DNA of 64,000 bases, taken from the NCBI GenBank assembly GCA_034180455.1, contig JAXFOG010000006.1, positions 102,041 to 166,040 of the forward strand, in the 5' to 3' direction. Within the stretch, counting starts at the first letter, position 1; every line of letters begins with the position of its first letter. The notes under the pieces were generated by a model. That model had not been told where the DNA came from, searched no databases, and saw nothing but the letters and a program-made list of their open reading frames with translations. The stretch is from JAAZPT01 sp034180455. GTDB taxonomy: Bacteria; Bacillota; Clostridia; Christensenellales; Aristaeellaceae. Positions 18,003 to 27,025 of the stretch are shown here, piece by piece. Made by a program: the position numbers and the translations under genes.

Positions 18003-19857
18003 AATTTATATTTTTAAAATAATTAAATATATTTTCTGCAGCTTTTTTTGTTATTCCTTTTGTATTTTGAAGCTCTTCAATACTCAGTTGTTTAATATTA
18101 GAAACAGACTTAAATTTTTTAAGTAAAACTTGTACTCTTTTATTTCCAACATCAGGTATGTTTAACAGCTCTGATTTTATCATTGCCTTATCTCTTAATG
18201 ATCTATGATATTCAATCGCAAATCTATGAGCTTCATCTCGAATGCGTTGTATTAGATGTAAAGCAGGATCGTTGTCAGCAATTATAATAGGTTGATCTCT
18301 ATAAGGTATATATATTTCTTCGTTTTTTTCTGCAAGGCCAAATATTTGTATATCTAGATTTAAACTATCTAATGATTTTTTTGCAAATTCTATTTGTTGA
18401 ATTCCTCCATCTATAAGAATCAAATCAGGAAAATCTGAAAAACTTCCCTCATAATAAGACTCTCCTGTTTTAATAAGTTCTTTCCTTTCATCAATGCCTT
18501 TTGAAAATCTTCTGTAAATCACTTCTGCAATTGAAGCAAAGTCATTTGATCCACTAACTGTTTGTATTTTGAATCTTCTATATGATTTTTTGGAAGCCTT
18601 TCCATTAATAAATGTAACCATGGAGCCTACTGAATATGTCCCTTGTGTATTAGAAATATCATAACCTTCAATGCGTCGTGGAACGCTATTAAGATTAAGA
18701 ACTTTTGCCAAAGATTCACTTGCACCTATGGTTCTTGTGTTATGTAGTTTTTCCATTAAATCATGTTTTGCTAATGCTTCATTAGCGTTTTTAATGCATA
18801 AATCTACTAGTTCTTTTTTCTTTCCGCGTTTTGGAACAATTAGCTTTACCTTTCTATTTGATTTATCAGAAAGCCATTTTTCATATGATTCGTTATCATC
18901 TGTATCAATTGATAATAGTATCTCTTTTGGAATTGGCAAGTCATCATTATATACTTGTAATAATAAATCTGAAATTATGTTAGAAAAATCTATTCCACCG
19001 TTTTCACTTAATAAATATTGTTTACCGCCTATTATCTTTCCATCTACAATATTTATATTGTATGCCATAGCATCCTTTATATTTCCAGCAATAGCCCAAA
19101 TATCCTGACTAATTTTGCTAATTTGTACAGATAATTGTTTTGTACTAATTTGATTTAAACGAGCAATTTTATCACGATATTCAGCAGCTCTCTCATACTC
19201 AAGATTTTCAGAACAATGCAACATTTTATCGTATAATTGTTTTTCAACTACATTTGTATTACCCTTAAGAAAATGTATTACCTCATCTACTACTTCGTTA
19301 TATTCTTCTTCTGTACAAAGATTGGCACATGGAGCCATGCAAAGTCCAATCTCATACCTAACACAAGGACGTTTTTTCTCTTTTAAAGGAAATTTTAATT
19401 TGTTATTTCTTAACGGAAATATTTTTGCTAACTCAGTAGTCACTTCTTTTATTACAGAAGTACCAAGGTATGGCCCAAAGAATTCTGCACCACTATCGTC
19501 CTTCTTTCTTGCCAGTTTAATTTGGGGATAAGGCTCATTTCTATCTATTTTAATATAAGGGTATTGTTTATCATCTTTTAATAATATATTGTAAAATGGC
19601 CTATGTTTCTTTATTAGATTGCATTCTAAAGTAAGGGCCTCATAATTACTTTGGCAAAGGATCACTTCAAAATCATCTACCTTATTCACCATGGTTTGCA
19701 CTTTAATAGAGTGATGTCCTCCATGGAAGTAACTACGGACTCTATTTTTTAAATTTTTAGCTTTTCCAACATATATAATTTGTCCTTCACTTTTCATTAG
19801 ATAGCATCCAGGACTTTCAGTAATTATCTTTAATTTTAATTCAATATTTTCGTTCAT
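18001..19857 (-). CDS. uvrC: Excinuclease ABC subunit C
   Basis: 618-residue UvrC, the nuclease that cuts on both sides of a lesion in nucleotide excision repair. The GIY-YIG nuclease is at the N-terminus (GCYLMKSEGQIIYVGKAKNL). A UVR domain (ENLEYERAAEYRDKIARL) near residue 210 binds UvrB, an RNase H-like domain carries the 5' cut (GYDISNTQG and IDGG), and helix-hairpin-helix motifs close the protein (NIPDVGNKR). The ATG at 19857 is preferred over an in-frame TTG 12 bases upstream, since GGGAGA precedes the ATG. It shares its regulatory region with the divergent methylase gene. Confidence 0.95.
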   Translation of the reverse strand: MNENIELKLKIITESPGCYLMKSEGQIIYVGKAKNLKNRVRSYFHGGHHSIKVQTMVNKVDDFEVILCQSNYEALTLECNLIKKHRPFYNILLKDDKQYPYIKIDRNEPYPQIKLARKKDDSGAEFFGPYLGTSVIKEVTTELAKIFPLRNNKLKFPLKEKKRPCVRYEIGLCMAPCANLCTEEEYNEVVDEVIHFLKGNTNVVEKQLYDKMLHCSENLEYERAAEYRDKIARLNQISTKQLSVQISKISQDIWAIAGNIKDAMAYNINIVDGKIIGGKQYLLSENGGIDFSNIISDLLLQVYNDDLPIPKEILLSIDTDDNESYEKWLSDKSNRKVKLIVPKRGKKKELVDLCIKNANEALAKHDLMEKLHNTRTIGASESLAKVLNLNSVPRRIEGYDISNTQGTYSVGSMVTFINGKASKKSYRRFKIQTVSGSNDFASIAEVIYRRFSKGIDERKELIKTGESYYEGSFSDFPDLILIDGGIQQIEFAKKSLDSLNLDIQIFGLAEKNEEIYIPYRDQPIIIADNDPALHLIQRIRDEAHRFAIEYHRSLRDKAMIKSELLNIPDVGNKRVQVLLKKFKSVSNIKQLSIEELQNTKGITKKAAENIFNYFKNIN

Positions 19858-19874
19858 ACTTTCTCCCAAATAAA

Positions 19875-19945
19875 ATTATAATCTATTGCATGCTCTCTTG
19901 CAAATTATGTATTATAATCGTATAATTTTCTTAGCATTGCATGCT
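19875..19945. promoter_or_regulatory. Divergent promoter pair sharing one TTGCAA -35 hexamer
   Basis: The self-complementary hexamer TTGCAA (19898-19903) lies exactly 17 bp from a TATAAT on each side: minus strand 19880-19875 (towards uvrC) and plus strand 19921-19926 (towards the methylase gene). Two direct copies of ATTGCATGCT (19885-19894 and 19936-19945) flank it; one falls in the uvrC promoter spacer and the other just after the plus-strand start point. The two promoters cannot be occupied at once if both use this hexamer. The repeats could be operators. Confidence 0.6.
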
Positions 19946-20007
19946 GTTAAAAATTTTTATAAATATGTTTTTTAAAATTTTACAAAGATAACTTTTAGGA
20001 AATATTT

Positions 20008-20766
20008 ATGTCATCACATGAAAAATATGATAGAAAATCCGAATATTCTTATGCAATAGGTGCATTTCCCTCATTTGAAGTACTAATGTTTTCTCCAGAA
20101 AAATGCATTAAGCTTTTTGTATCTGATAGAACATCTGGAGAGGGAATAGAGAAGCTGATCAATCAATGTAAAATTAATAACATTAAGATTGAAGTAGCTC
20201 CAAGACTTTTGCAGAGGATATCTGGCAAAAAGAATACTTTTGTCGCTATGCTTGTTAAAAAATCATTTACTGAACTAGCACAAGATAAGAATCACATAGT
20301 ATTACATAATATAATGGATGCTGGCAATTTAGGAACAATTATGCGTTCTGCATTAGGGTTTGGATTTCATGATATTGCAATTATAAAGCCAGCAACTGAC
20401 CCCTATGAGCCTCAAACAATTAGGGCAAGTATGGGATCGATATTTAGACTTAATTGCCAAGAGCTTGATAGCTTTGATGATTATAATTCGTTATATAAAG
20501 ATAGAGAATTATATCCATTTATGCTTGATGCTTCTTATTCTTTAAAAGAGCTAGCTGAAATTCAGGCAAAATCTAAAAAAAATTATTCACTTATTTTTGG
20601 AAATGAAGGAAGTGGACTTCCAAATGAGTTTAAAAATTTAGGAAAACCATGTCGAATATTTCATAGTTCAGAAATAGATAGTTTGAATTTATCTGTAGCT
20701 GCTTCAATTGCAATGCAAAGATTTACTGAAGAGAATTATAAGGAGGAAAAAATTGGAAAACTATAA
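20008..20766 (+). CDS. TrmH/SpoU-family RNA 2'-O-methyltransferase
   Basis: 252-residue SPOUT methyltransferase that uses SAM to methylate ribose in rRNA or tRNA. All three SpoU motifs are visible: DAGNLGTIMRSA, LIFGNEGSGLP and DSLNLSVAASIAMQRF. The N-terminal part (residues 1-90) resembles the L30e-like substrate-binding domain common in RlmB/TrmH proteins. The target nucleotide cannot be told from sequence. The last codons contain the AAGGAGG site of the next gene, with which it overlaps by 14 bases. Confidence 0.87.
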   Translation: MSSHEKYDRKSEYSYAIGAFPSFEVLMFSPEKCIKLFVSDRTSGEGIEKLINQCKINNIKIEVAPRLLQRISGKKNTFVAMLVKKSFTELAQDKNHIVLHNIMDAGNLGTIMRSALGFGFHDIAIIKPATDPYEPQTIRASMGSIFRLNCQELDSFDDYNSLYKDRELYPFMLDASYSLKELAEIQAKSKKNYSLIFGNEGSGLPNEFKNLGKPCRIFHSSEIDSLNLSVAASIAMQRFTEENYKEEKIGKL

Positions 20767-21301
20767 ACAGCTAAGAACTGATCTGCGTACTGCTCTAGAA
20801 GAGCTCTATAATGCTGGCAGTTTTGAAGACGATGATGTTTTAGTTATAGGATGCTCTACTAGTGAGGTGCTTGGAAAACACATAGGGAAGGGTGGATCTG
20901 AAGACTTAGGGAAAGAATTATGTGATGAAATCTTTGATTTTTGTAATTCAAAAAAATTAAATCCATGTTTTCAGTGCTGCGAGCACCTAAACAGAAGCCT
21001 TATCATTTCAAAGAAAATTGCAAAAAAAAGGAATTTAACCATCGTTAATGTTAGACCTAAGCTGGATGCAGGAGGAGCTATGGCTACAGCTGCTTATAAT
21101 AAATTTTCTGATCCCGTAGCTATACATTCAATACAAGCTGAGGGCGGAATTGACATAGGGGATACTATAATAGGTATGCATTTAAAACCCGTTGTGGTGC
21201 CAGTTAGACCTTCTTTAACAGATAGAAAACTTGGTATGGCAAATTTAGTAATGGCATATACACGTTATCCCTATGTTGGAGGGCCAAGGGCTATTTACTG
21301 A
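20753..21301 (+). CDS. DUF436 (UPF0340, YwlG-like) family protein
   Basis: 182-residue protein of the conserved YwlG family, function unknown. The start is the TTG at 20753, placed 6 bases after AAGGAGG; this gives the usual family length. Family signatures include GCSTSEVLGKHIGKGGSEDLG, CCEHLNRSLI and the C-terminal YTRYPYVGGPRAIY. It overlaps the methylase gene and is followed immediately by a DUF2974 gene. In Bacillus the gene sits near glyA and upp; that context is absent here. Confidence 0.85.
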   Translation: MENYKQLRTDLRTALEELYNAGSFEDDDVLVIGCSTSEVLGKHIGKGGSEDLGKELCDEIFDFCNSKKLNPCFQCCEHLNRSLIISKKIAKKRNLTIVNVRPKLDAGGAMATAAYNKFSDPVAIHSIQAEGGIDIGDTIIGMHLKPVVVPVRPSLTDRKLGMANLVMAYTRYPYVGGPRAIY

Positions 21302-21302
21302 T

Positions 21303-22427
21303 ATGGAAAAACAAAAGTACAATATTGAAGACTATATGCTCTGGAGAGGAGATATAGAGCTTGATAATAAAAATATAAATGAAATTGATGCTCTTATTTT
21401 GACGCAAATTGCTTATTTAGATTTTTCTGATGCTTTTGCCGGTAAAGAGTGTGTTCCACTACATGAAGCGATAAAAAAAGTTGATAGTAGGCAATACGAT
21501 AAAGAGATTTTCGTCACAAACAAAAACAGATATAACCTTGCTATTTTAATGGCCGAAACTCCAAGATTTAAAAACCTAATGCTTAACAACTATGTGAACA
21601 ACATAGATAAAGATTCAGATATGCAATTCTCTGCTATTAGTTTTGATATTGACAATAAGCTCACATTTGTTTCTTTTAGAGGTACAGATAGCACTCTGGT
21701 AGGATGGAAAGAAGATTTGCAACTTTCTTATACTACTCCTGTTCCAGCACAGGAGGAGTCAAGTAAATATCTAAATAATATTGCAAAAGGTTTAAAGAAA
21801 AAAATAATTATTGCTGGACATAGCAAAGGTGGCAATCTTGCAATTTATTCGGCTATGTTTGCATATAAAAATACAAAGAAAAAAATATCGCTTATATATT
21901 CATTTGATGGTCCAGGCTTTGAAGAGAATATAATTAAAAGTGAAAACTATAAAGAAATTAGCGATAGAATAAGGCTTTATATTCCACAGAATACAGTCGT
22001 GGGAGCTATTTTAAATATTGATTGTATGCAAAAAGTTGTTCAGAGTGATGCTATGGGAATAGTACAACATGATGCATTCTCATGGAACTTGATAGGCAAT
22101 AAATTTATTGAGAGCAAAAGAACGCAAACCAGTATTAAGTTTGGAAATGAATTAGATAACTGGTTGTTGAAATATGATAAAATTACCAGAAAGAAATTGA
22201 TAGGGTTTTTGTTTGATACGCTTGAAGAGTCTGGTGTAGAAACAATAAATGATATAAATTTGATTTTAAAATCATCAAGTGCATTTTTAGAAGGACTTAA
22301 CGACCTTGACAAAGAACAAAAAAGTGGATTACTAAGCATGTTAAAACTTATTATTTCATATAATGCTGGAAGTGTAACTGAACAAATAAAAGAAAAAAAT
22401 ATTTTTAGTAAATTATTTAATAAATAA
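21303..22427 (+). CDS. DUF2974 family alpha/beta-hydrolase-like protein
   Basis: 374-residue protein resembling the DUF2974 (Mbeg1-like) hydrolases. The start at 21303 gives the family N-terminus with YMLWRGDIEL; an earlier in-frame ATG at 21273 lies inside the preceding gene. The segment FVSFRGTDSTLVGWKEDLQLSY and the nucleophile elbow IAGHSKGGNLA (GHSKG) are lipase-like, and SFDGPGF follows. No signal peptide is present, so it is probably cytoplasmic. Substrate unknown. A bidirectional terminator lies at the stop codon. Confidence 0.78.
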   Translation: MEKQKYNIEDYMLWRGDIELDNKNINEIDALILTQIAYLDFSDAFAGKECVPLHEAIKKVDSRQYDKEIFVTNKNRYNLAILMAETPRFKNLMLNNYVNNIDKDSDMQFSAISFDIDNKLTFVSFRGTDSTLVGWKEDLQLSYTTPVPAQEESSKYLNNIAKGLKKKIIIAGHSKGGNLAIYSAMFAYKNTKKKISLIYSFDGPGFEENIIKSENYKEISDRIRLYIPQNTVVGAILNIDCMQKVVQSDAMGIVQHDAFSWNLIGNKFIESKRTQTSIKFGNELDNWLLKYDKITRKKLIGFLFDTLEESGVETINDINLILKSSSAFLEGLNDLDKEQKSGLLSMLKLIISYNAGSVTEQIKEKNIFSKLFNK

Positions 22428-22451
22428 AAATGAGGCAATGTCCTCATTTTT
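22426..22451. terminator. Bidirectional terminator between the DUF2974 gene and the MreB-like gene
   Basis: Perfect 10-bp repeat AAAAATGAGG (22426-22435) with CCTCATTTTT (22442-22451) and a 6-base loop. It overlaps both convergent stop codons. Confidence 0.85.
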
Positions 22452-23481
22452 AATTTGATCCAGCAAAGTCTAAAAAGTTTCTTGTATCGTGTGGATTTTC
22501 AAGGGTATAGCCAATTCCTAATATAGTATCATACTGTGGATGATCTGATATGTGAACGTCAATTCCAAGCTGCTTTTTTACAAATTCACCAAGACCATTT
22601 AACAATGATCCTCCTCCACTAAAATATATTCCATTATTATATACTGTAGAAGAATCACCAGAGTTTAAACTATTTAATATTACTTGAATAAAATTGCATA
22701 GTGTATTAGCAGGGCTTTCAAATGAAGAATAGACGTTACTGCTATTTATTCTAAGTTTTACAGGAAGATATGTAAGTTTATTTCTTCCATAGACATCAAT
22801 ATAAGGAGAATTAGGATTAGGATACATGCTCCCAATATTCTTTTTTATATTTTCAGCAGTTACCTCATCCATAAAAAACAATTCCGAACTTACAAAATAA
22901 TTTATCAACGCTCTAGTAAAACTGTCTCCAGATACTGCTGTATCTAAATTTCTAGAGGTATATTCAGCATCAATACCATTTTTACTAAGCAGAACTATAT
23001 CTGTAGTTCCACCACTTATATCTACAATTAATTTTTTTTGACTTTCTATTTTTATTCCAGCACCAAGGCATGTAGCAATTGTTTTATCTATTATTTGCGT
23101 ACGCTTCATACCAACATCAAATAATATTTTGATTAATTCATTTCTATCTCTATTATTTATAGATATAGGTAAACATATTATAGCCTTTGGGCGAGAAAAC
23201 AAACTTCCTTTTTTGATAACTTTTAGAACAGATAGTCTTAAAAGCTCAGCGGCCATATCAAAATCGATAATCAATCCAGACTGCATTGGTCTAACTACTA
23301 CTACGTCTTTGAACGCCTTATCAATCATATTATAGGCTTCAGTGCCTATTGCTAATATTTTTTTTGAACTGCTGTTATAAGCTATAACAGCAGGCTCATC
23401 GTATATAATTCCTTTTTCTCTCTCGTATATTAATATATTTGAAGTACCATAATCTATACCGAGCTCAATTGTAGAAGGCAC
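22450..23481 (-). CDS. MreB/Mbl-like actin-family protein
   Basis: 343-residue bacterial actin homologue. Phosphate-1 loop GIDYGTSNILIY, phosphate-2 loop DISGGTTDIVLLS and adenosine motif FSGGGSLLNGLGEF are all recognisable but differ from canonical MreB (DLGTAN, DIGGGTTE, TGGGALL). The membrane-binding N-terminal helix of E. coli MreB is not obvious. Length matches MreB. MreB filaments direct cell-wall elongation; no mreC or mreD lies next to it, so this is probably a divergent paralogue rather than the main cell-shape gene. It is the last gene of the gmk operon, 13 bases after the ATP-grasp gene. Confidence 0.8.
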   Translation of the reverse strand: MPSTIELGIDYGTSNILIYEREKGIIYDEPAVIAYNSSSKKILAIGTEAYNMIDKAFKDVVVVRPMQSGLIIDFDMAAELLRLSVLKVIKKGSLFSRPKAIICLPISINNRDRNELIKILFDVGMKRTQIIDKTIATCLGAGIKIESQKKLIVDISGGTTDIVLLSKNGIDAEYTSRNLDTAVSGDSFTRALINYFVSSELFFMDEVTAENIKKNIGSMYPNPNSPYIDVYGRNKLTYLPVKLRINSSNVYSSFESPANTLCNFIQVILNSLNSGDSSTVYNNGIYFSGGGSLLNGLGEFVKKQLGIDVHISDHPQYDTILGIGYTLENPHDTRNFLDFAGSN

Positions 23482-23494
23482 TTTATCACCTCTG

Positions 23495-24508
23495 CTAAAT
23501 TTCTATAAATTCTCTGAATTCTTTTAAAATACCAATCCCATCAGGATAATGAGCAGCAAATTGCGGTACTGCATGACTAGGAAATGAATTTCCTTCAATT
23601 AATAAAGGACCGCTATTAGTTACAGCAACATCCCATGCGATAAAGCGCATACTAGGAACAATTTTTGAAGCCTCAAGGCACATGCTTTTAATGTCTTCCC
23701 AAAACGGAATTGTAAATCCAATTATATCAGTGTTAGTTTTTGGATGAGTTTTAAATGTGTTTCCTGATTTATCGGCACCCACTGTTAACAATTTTCCACT
23801 TGTAAGGTCAACTCTGGCAGCCATGCCACCACAATCAACATTGTCAACCTCTTTACCATTGCCAATTCTTATAAAGGCATATACTATACCCTGTTTTTTT
23901 TCTCCGAGAAGAGTCGCTACTCTAATCGTATTAACAGATGACGGATTTAACTTCATTAGAGAATCATGTTGCACAACCATTTCTTCTATAATTGCTTGTC
24001 CAAGGCTTTGAAGTTTAAAAAAGAAATCATCAATATTTTGTAGCCATGACTCTGAGTGAAAAACTTTAATTCCAACACCACTCGAACCATAGAGAGGTTT
24101 ATAAATAAATTTATCTTTCCCAGCAATGAAATTTTTAAACTCATCTATAGATGTATCAGAATTTAATTCAAGCCAATCTCTTTTTATGTATTTTGAAAAC
24201 AAATTATTAAATTCAGCTTTGTTATCAAAATAATGCCAATCTTTTTTTGGGTTCATTCTTTGAACAATAGAGTTTGATATACCACGGGTTATGGTGCTTG
24301 CACGTTGTTCTTTATTTAAATTATACATATTCGAAATTTTATAATCCATATATCCGGCATTATAAACAATTCCACACCTTAGCATATCAAACAACAGCCA
24401 TATAGAGTTCTTTTTGCTGGCTTGCTTAATTTGTAAAAAAGACTTACTAAAACGCCTTAAATCCATTCTAAAAAGTCTTTTAAAGAAAAAAGATATTTTA
24501 CTCATCAT
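23495..24508 (-). CDS. ATP-grasp protein, sugar-transfer-associated type
   Basis: 337-residue protein similar to the ATPgrasp_ST group, which is often encoded near capsule or polysaccharide genes. ATP-grasp features include FIYKPLYGSSGVGIKVF (phosphate-binding loop), the NTIRVATLL segment, and a C-terminal FIAWDVAVTNSGPLLIEGNSFP that carries the metal-binding acidic/Asn residues. Such enzymes ligate a carboxylate to an amine or similar nucleophile; the substrate is unknown. The start overlaps the ychF stop (ATGATGA). It lies between ychF and an MreB-like gene in one operon, an association for which I know no explanation. Confidence 0.75.
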   Translation of the reverse strand: MMSKISFFFKRLFRMDLRRFSKSFLQIKQASKKNSIWLLFDMLRCGIVYNAGYMDYKISNMYNLNKEQRASTITRGISNSIVQRMNPKKDWHYFDNKAEFNNLFSKYIKRDWLELNSDTSIDEFKNFIAGKDKFIYKPLYGSSGVGIKVFHSESWLQNIDDFFFKLQSLGQAIIEEMVVQHDSLMKLNPSSVNTIRVATLLGEKKQGIVYAFIRIGNGKEVDNVDCGGMAARVDLTSGKLLTVGADKSGNTFKTHPKTNTDIIGFTIPFWEDIKSMCLEASKIVPSMRFIAWDVAVTNSGPLLIEGNSFPSHAVPQFAAHYPDGIGILKEFREFIEI

Positions 24509-25602
24509 ACATTAAACCTAAATAGAATTATATCTCCATCTTTTACCACGTATTCTTTACCCTCGCTGCGAACCAAACCATTTTCACGACATGCTGCCAT
24601 TGTGCCATGAGATATAAGATCATTATATGATACTACTTCTGCACGGATAAATCCTCTTTCAAAGTCACTGTGTATTTTACCAGCAGCTTGAGGAGCTTTT
24701 GTGCCATTTTTAATTGTCCACGCCCTGCACTCATCACTTCCAACTGTAAGAAATGAGATTAGTCCAAGCAAAGCATACGATTTTTTAATGAGTCTATTTA
24801 ATCCACTTTCACCAATTCCAAGCTCATTTATAAAATCTTGTTTATCACTCTCATCCATTTGAGAAATTTCTTCCTCAATTTTAGCACTGATTACCAGAAC
24901 TTGAGCATTGTCTAATTTTGCAAATTCTTTTACTTTTTGAACAAGTGGAAGTGACTCTTCATTATTGCCTAACTCATCTTCAGCAATGTTAGCTGCGTAG
25001 ATTACAGGCTTAGTAGTTAAAAGAAACCAGGATTTAAGAATTTCTTTTTCTTCTTTATCACATTCAAGACTTCTAGCTGGTTTTTCGTTGCTTAAGTGTT
25101 CTTCTAATCTTTCGGCTAGATTTAGCTCTGTCTGAGCACTTTTGTCTCCAGCCTTTAAAAGTTTTGCAGCTTTTTCCTTGCGCTTTGCAACTGTTTCTAG
25201 ATCACCCATGATTAGTTCGAGATTTATTGTGTTTATGTCCCTAACCGGATCAACACTTCCGTCAACATGAACAATATTAGGATCTACAAAGCATCTTACT
25301 ACATGGACAATAGCATCAACTTCTCTTATATGAGATAAAAATTTATTACCAAGCCCTTCACCTTTACTTGCACCTTTTACTAAACCTGCAATATCTACAA
25401 ATTCTACAGTAGCATAAGTGGTTTTTTTAGGCACAAACATCTCACTTAATTTGTCAAGCCTAGTATCTGGTACATTTACTATGCCAGTATTAGGTTCAAT
25501 AGTACAAAATGGATAGTTAGCTGCTGGTGCTCCAGCTTGAGTAATAGCATTAAAAAGTGTGCTTTTACCTACATTTGGTAAACCTACTATGCCTAATTTC
25601 AT
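24505..25602 (-). CDS. ychF: Redox-regulated ATPase YchF
   Basis: 365-residue Obg-family P-loop protein that hydrolyses ATP rather than GTP and associates with ribosomes. The P-loop GLPNVGKST (residues 5-13), the switch region VDIAGLVKGAS, a coiled-coil insertion, and a C-terminal TGS domain ending KDGDIILFRFNV are present. The nucleotide-specificity segment reads AANIAED, the ATP-preferring form. GGAGG within the end of coaBC serves as its ribosome site (4-base overlap), and the next gene also overlaps by 4 bases. Confidence 0.95.
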   Translation of the reverse strand: MKLGIVGLPNVGKSTLFNAITQAGAPAANYPFCTIEPNTGIVNVPDTRLDKLSEMFVPKKTTYATVEFVDIAGLVKGASKGEGLGNKFLSHIREVDAIVHVVRCFVDPNIVHVDGSVDPVRDINTINLELIMGDLETVAKRKEKAAKLLKAGDKSAQTELNLAERLEEHLSNEKPARSLECDKEEKEILKSWFLLTTKPVIYAANIAEDELGNNEESLPLVQKVKEFAKLDNAQVLVISAKIEEEISQMDESDKQDFINELGIGESGLNRLIKKSYALLGLISFLTVGSDECRAWTIKNGTKAPQAAGKIHSDFERGFIRAEVVSYNDLISHGTMAACRENGLVRSEGKEYVVKDGDIILFRFNV

Positions 25603-26810
25603 TTTTCCTCCAAAATATCAATAACTTTATCTAATATTATATCTGCTACATCTTTCTTAAGCATTTTATTGAAGTTAACTGAACTATTTTTATCTATAAT
25701 TGTAACTATATTTGTATCTACTCCAAAACCTGCTCCTTCTTCCATAACATTATTAAGTACAATAAAGTCTAAATTTTTTTTGGCTAGCTTTTCTTTTGCA
25801 TTATTAATAACATTATCAGTTTCAGCAGCAAAACCTACAAATATCTGATTTGATTTTTTATTTTTCCCAATAAATTCAGCTATATCGGGTGTTCTCTTGA
25901 GCTGTATAGTTAATTCTGCGTCATTTTTCTTAATTTTTGAATTGCTATATTGGACAACTGTATAATCAGCTGGTGCAGCTGCTTGAATAATTACATCAAA
26001 TTCAGAGTAAAGATTTTTCATTAGTGAAAATAAATCAGAGCTACTCATAAAAAATCTAGTATCTACATTTTGTGGTAAGGCAAGATTTGTATTACCACTT
26101 AGCAAGCATACTTCAGCGCCTCTATTGGCTGCAGCTTGAGCAATTGCATATCCCATTTTTCCAGTAGACCTATTGCTTATATATCTTACAGGATCAATGT
26201 TCTCAATGCTAGCACCAGCTGTTACAAGGACACGTTTTTTTAATTGCTTCTTAGGATGCAATAAATATTCAATATCATCGAAAATATTCTCTATTGAATT
26301 TAGTTTTCCAATGCCACTTGTCCGACAAGCTAGATCGCCTCTTGTTGGGCCTGAAAAATATAGTCCGCGTTTAACAAGAGTATCAATGTTTTTTTGTGTT
26401 GAGGAATTATTCCACATATTTGTATTCATTGCAGGAGCAATTAAAACTGGACATGTGCAAGCCAAAAAAACATCAGTAATCATATTGTCTGCAATACCGT
26501 TTGCAAACTTTGCTATGGTATTTGCAGAACCTGGCGCTAGTACAAATACATCAGCTAATTTTGCAAGCTCAATATGACTTATCTTACTACTATCAAAAAT
26601 ATCAAAAGTATCTATTAGTACTTCATGACCAGAAAGGGCTCTTAAAGTCTCAGGAGAAAGAATATTAGTTGCAGCCCTGCTCATTAGTGGGTAAACATTT
26701 GCTCCTGACTTTACAAGCATAGATGTAAGGTCTGCTGCTTTATAGGCAGCTATACTTCCACTTACGGCTAAAACTATATTCTTTCCATCAAAGCTTTGTT
26801 TCATCTTCAT
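25599..26810 (-). CDS. coaBC: Bifunctional CoaBC (phosphopantothenoylcysteine synthetase/decarboxylase)
   Basis: 403-residue fusion catalysing two successive steps of coenzyme A synthesis. The N-terminal flavoprotein decarboxylase (CoaC) has the GSIAAYKAADL start and APAMNTNMW motif; the region DLACRTSGIGKL supplies its catalytic cysteine. The C-terminal ligase (CoaB) begins near residue 190 (RVLVTAGASIENIDPVRYISN) and has the CTP-binding KIKKND-type lysine segment. The start at 26810 overlaps the end of rpoZ by 23 bases and has no clear ribosome site, so coupling to rpoZ translation is likely; an ATG two codons later is equally possible. Confidence 0.94.
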   Translation of the reverse strand: MKMKQSFDGKNIVLAVSGSIAAYKAADLTSMLVKSGANVYPLMSRAATNILSPETLRALSGHEVLIDTFDIFDSSKISHIELAKLADVFVLAPGSANTIAKFANGIADNMITDVFLACTCPVLIAPAMNTNMWNNSSTQKNIDTLVKRGLYFSGPTRGDLACRTSGIGKLNSIENIFDDIEYLLHPKKQLKKRVLVTAGASIENIDPVRYISNRSTGKMGYAIAQAAANRGAEVCLLSGNTNLALPQNVDTRFFMSSSDLFSLMKNLYSEFDVIIQAAAPADYTVVQYSNSKIKKNDAELTIQLKRTPDIAEFIGKNKKSNQIFVGFAAETDNVINNAKEKLAKKNLDFIVLNNVMEEGAGFGVDTNIVTIIDKNSSVNFNKMLKKDVADIILDKVIDILEEK

Positions 26811-27012
26811 TAGAATTCGTTCTTACACTTACAAGTCCTCTATTTATTTCTTCAGCAGCGACCTTTATTGGTTTTAAATCTTCTGCATCTACAAGAGGTT
26901 GAGAATCGTTTTCTACAAGCTGTCTTGATCTCTTTGCAACTGCAATGCAAAGCGCATATCTTGAGTCAACTTTTTCAGATAATTCTTTTATTGTTGGTTT
27001 ATTAATTGCCAT
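26788..27012 (-). CDS. rpoZ: RNA polymerase omega subunit
   Basis: 74-residue omega subunit, which helps assemble RNA polymerase by holding the beta' chain. It shows the family segment SRYALCIAVAKRSRQLVEN and an acidic tail. AGGAGG precedes the start. Order gmk-rpoZ-coaBC is classical in Firmicutes. Confidence 0.93.
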   Translation of the reverse strand: MAINKPTIKELSEKVDSRYALCIAVAKRSRQLVENDSQPLVDAEDLKPIKVAAEEINRGLVSVRTNSNEDETKL

Positions 27013-27025
27013 AATAGCCTCCTAA

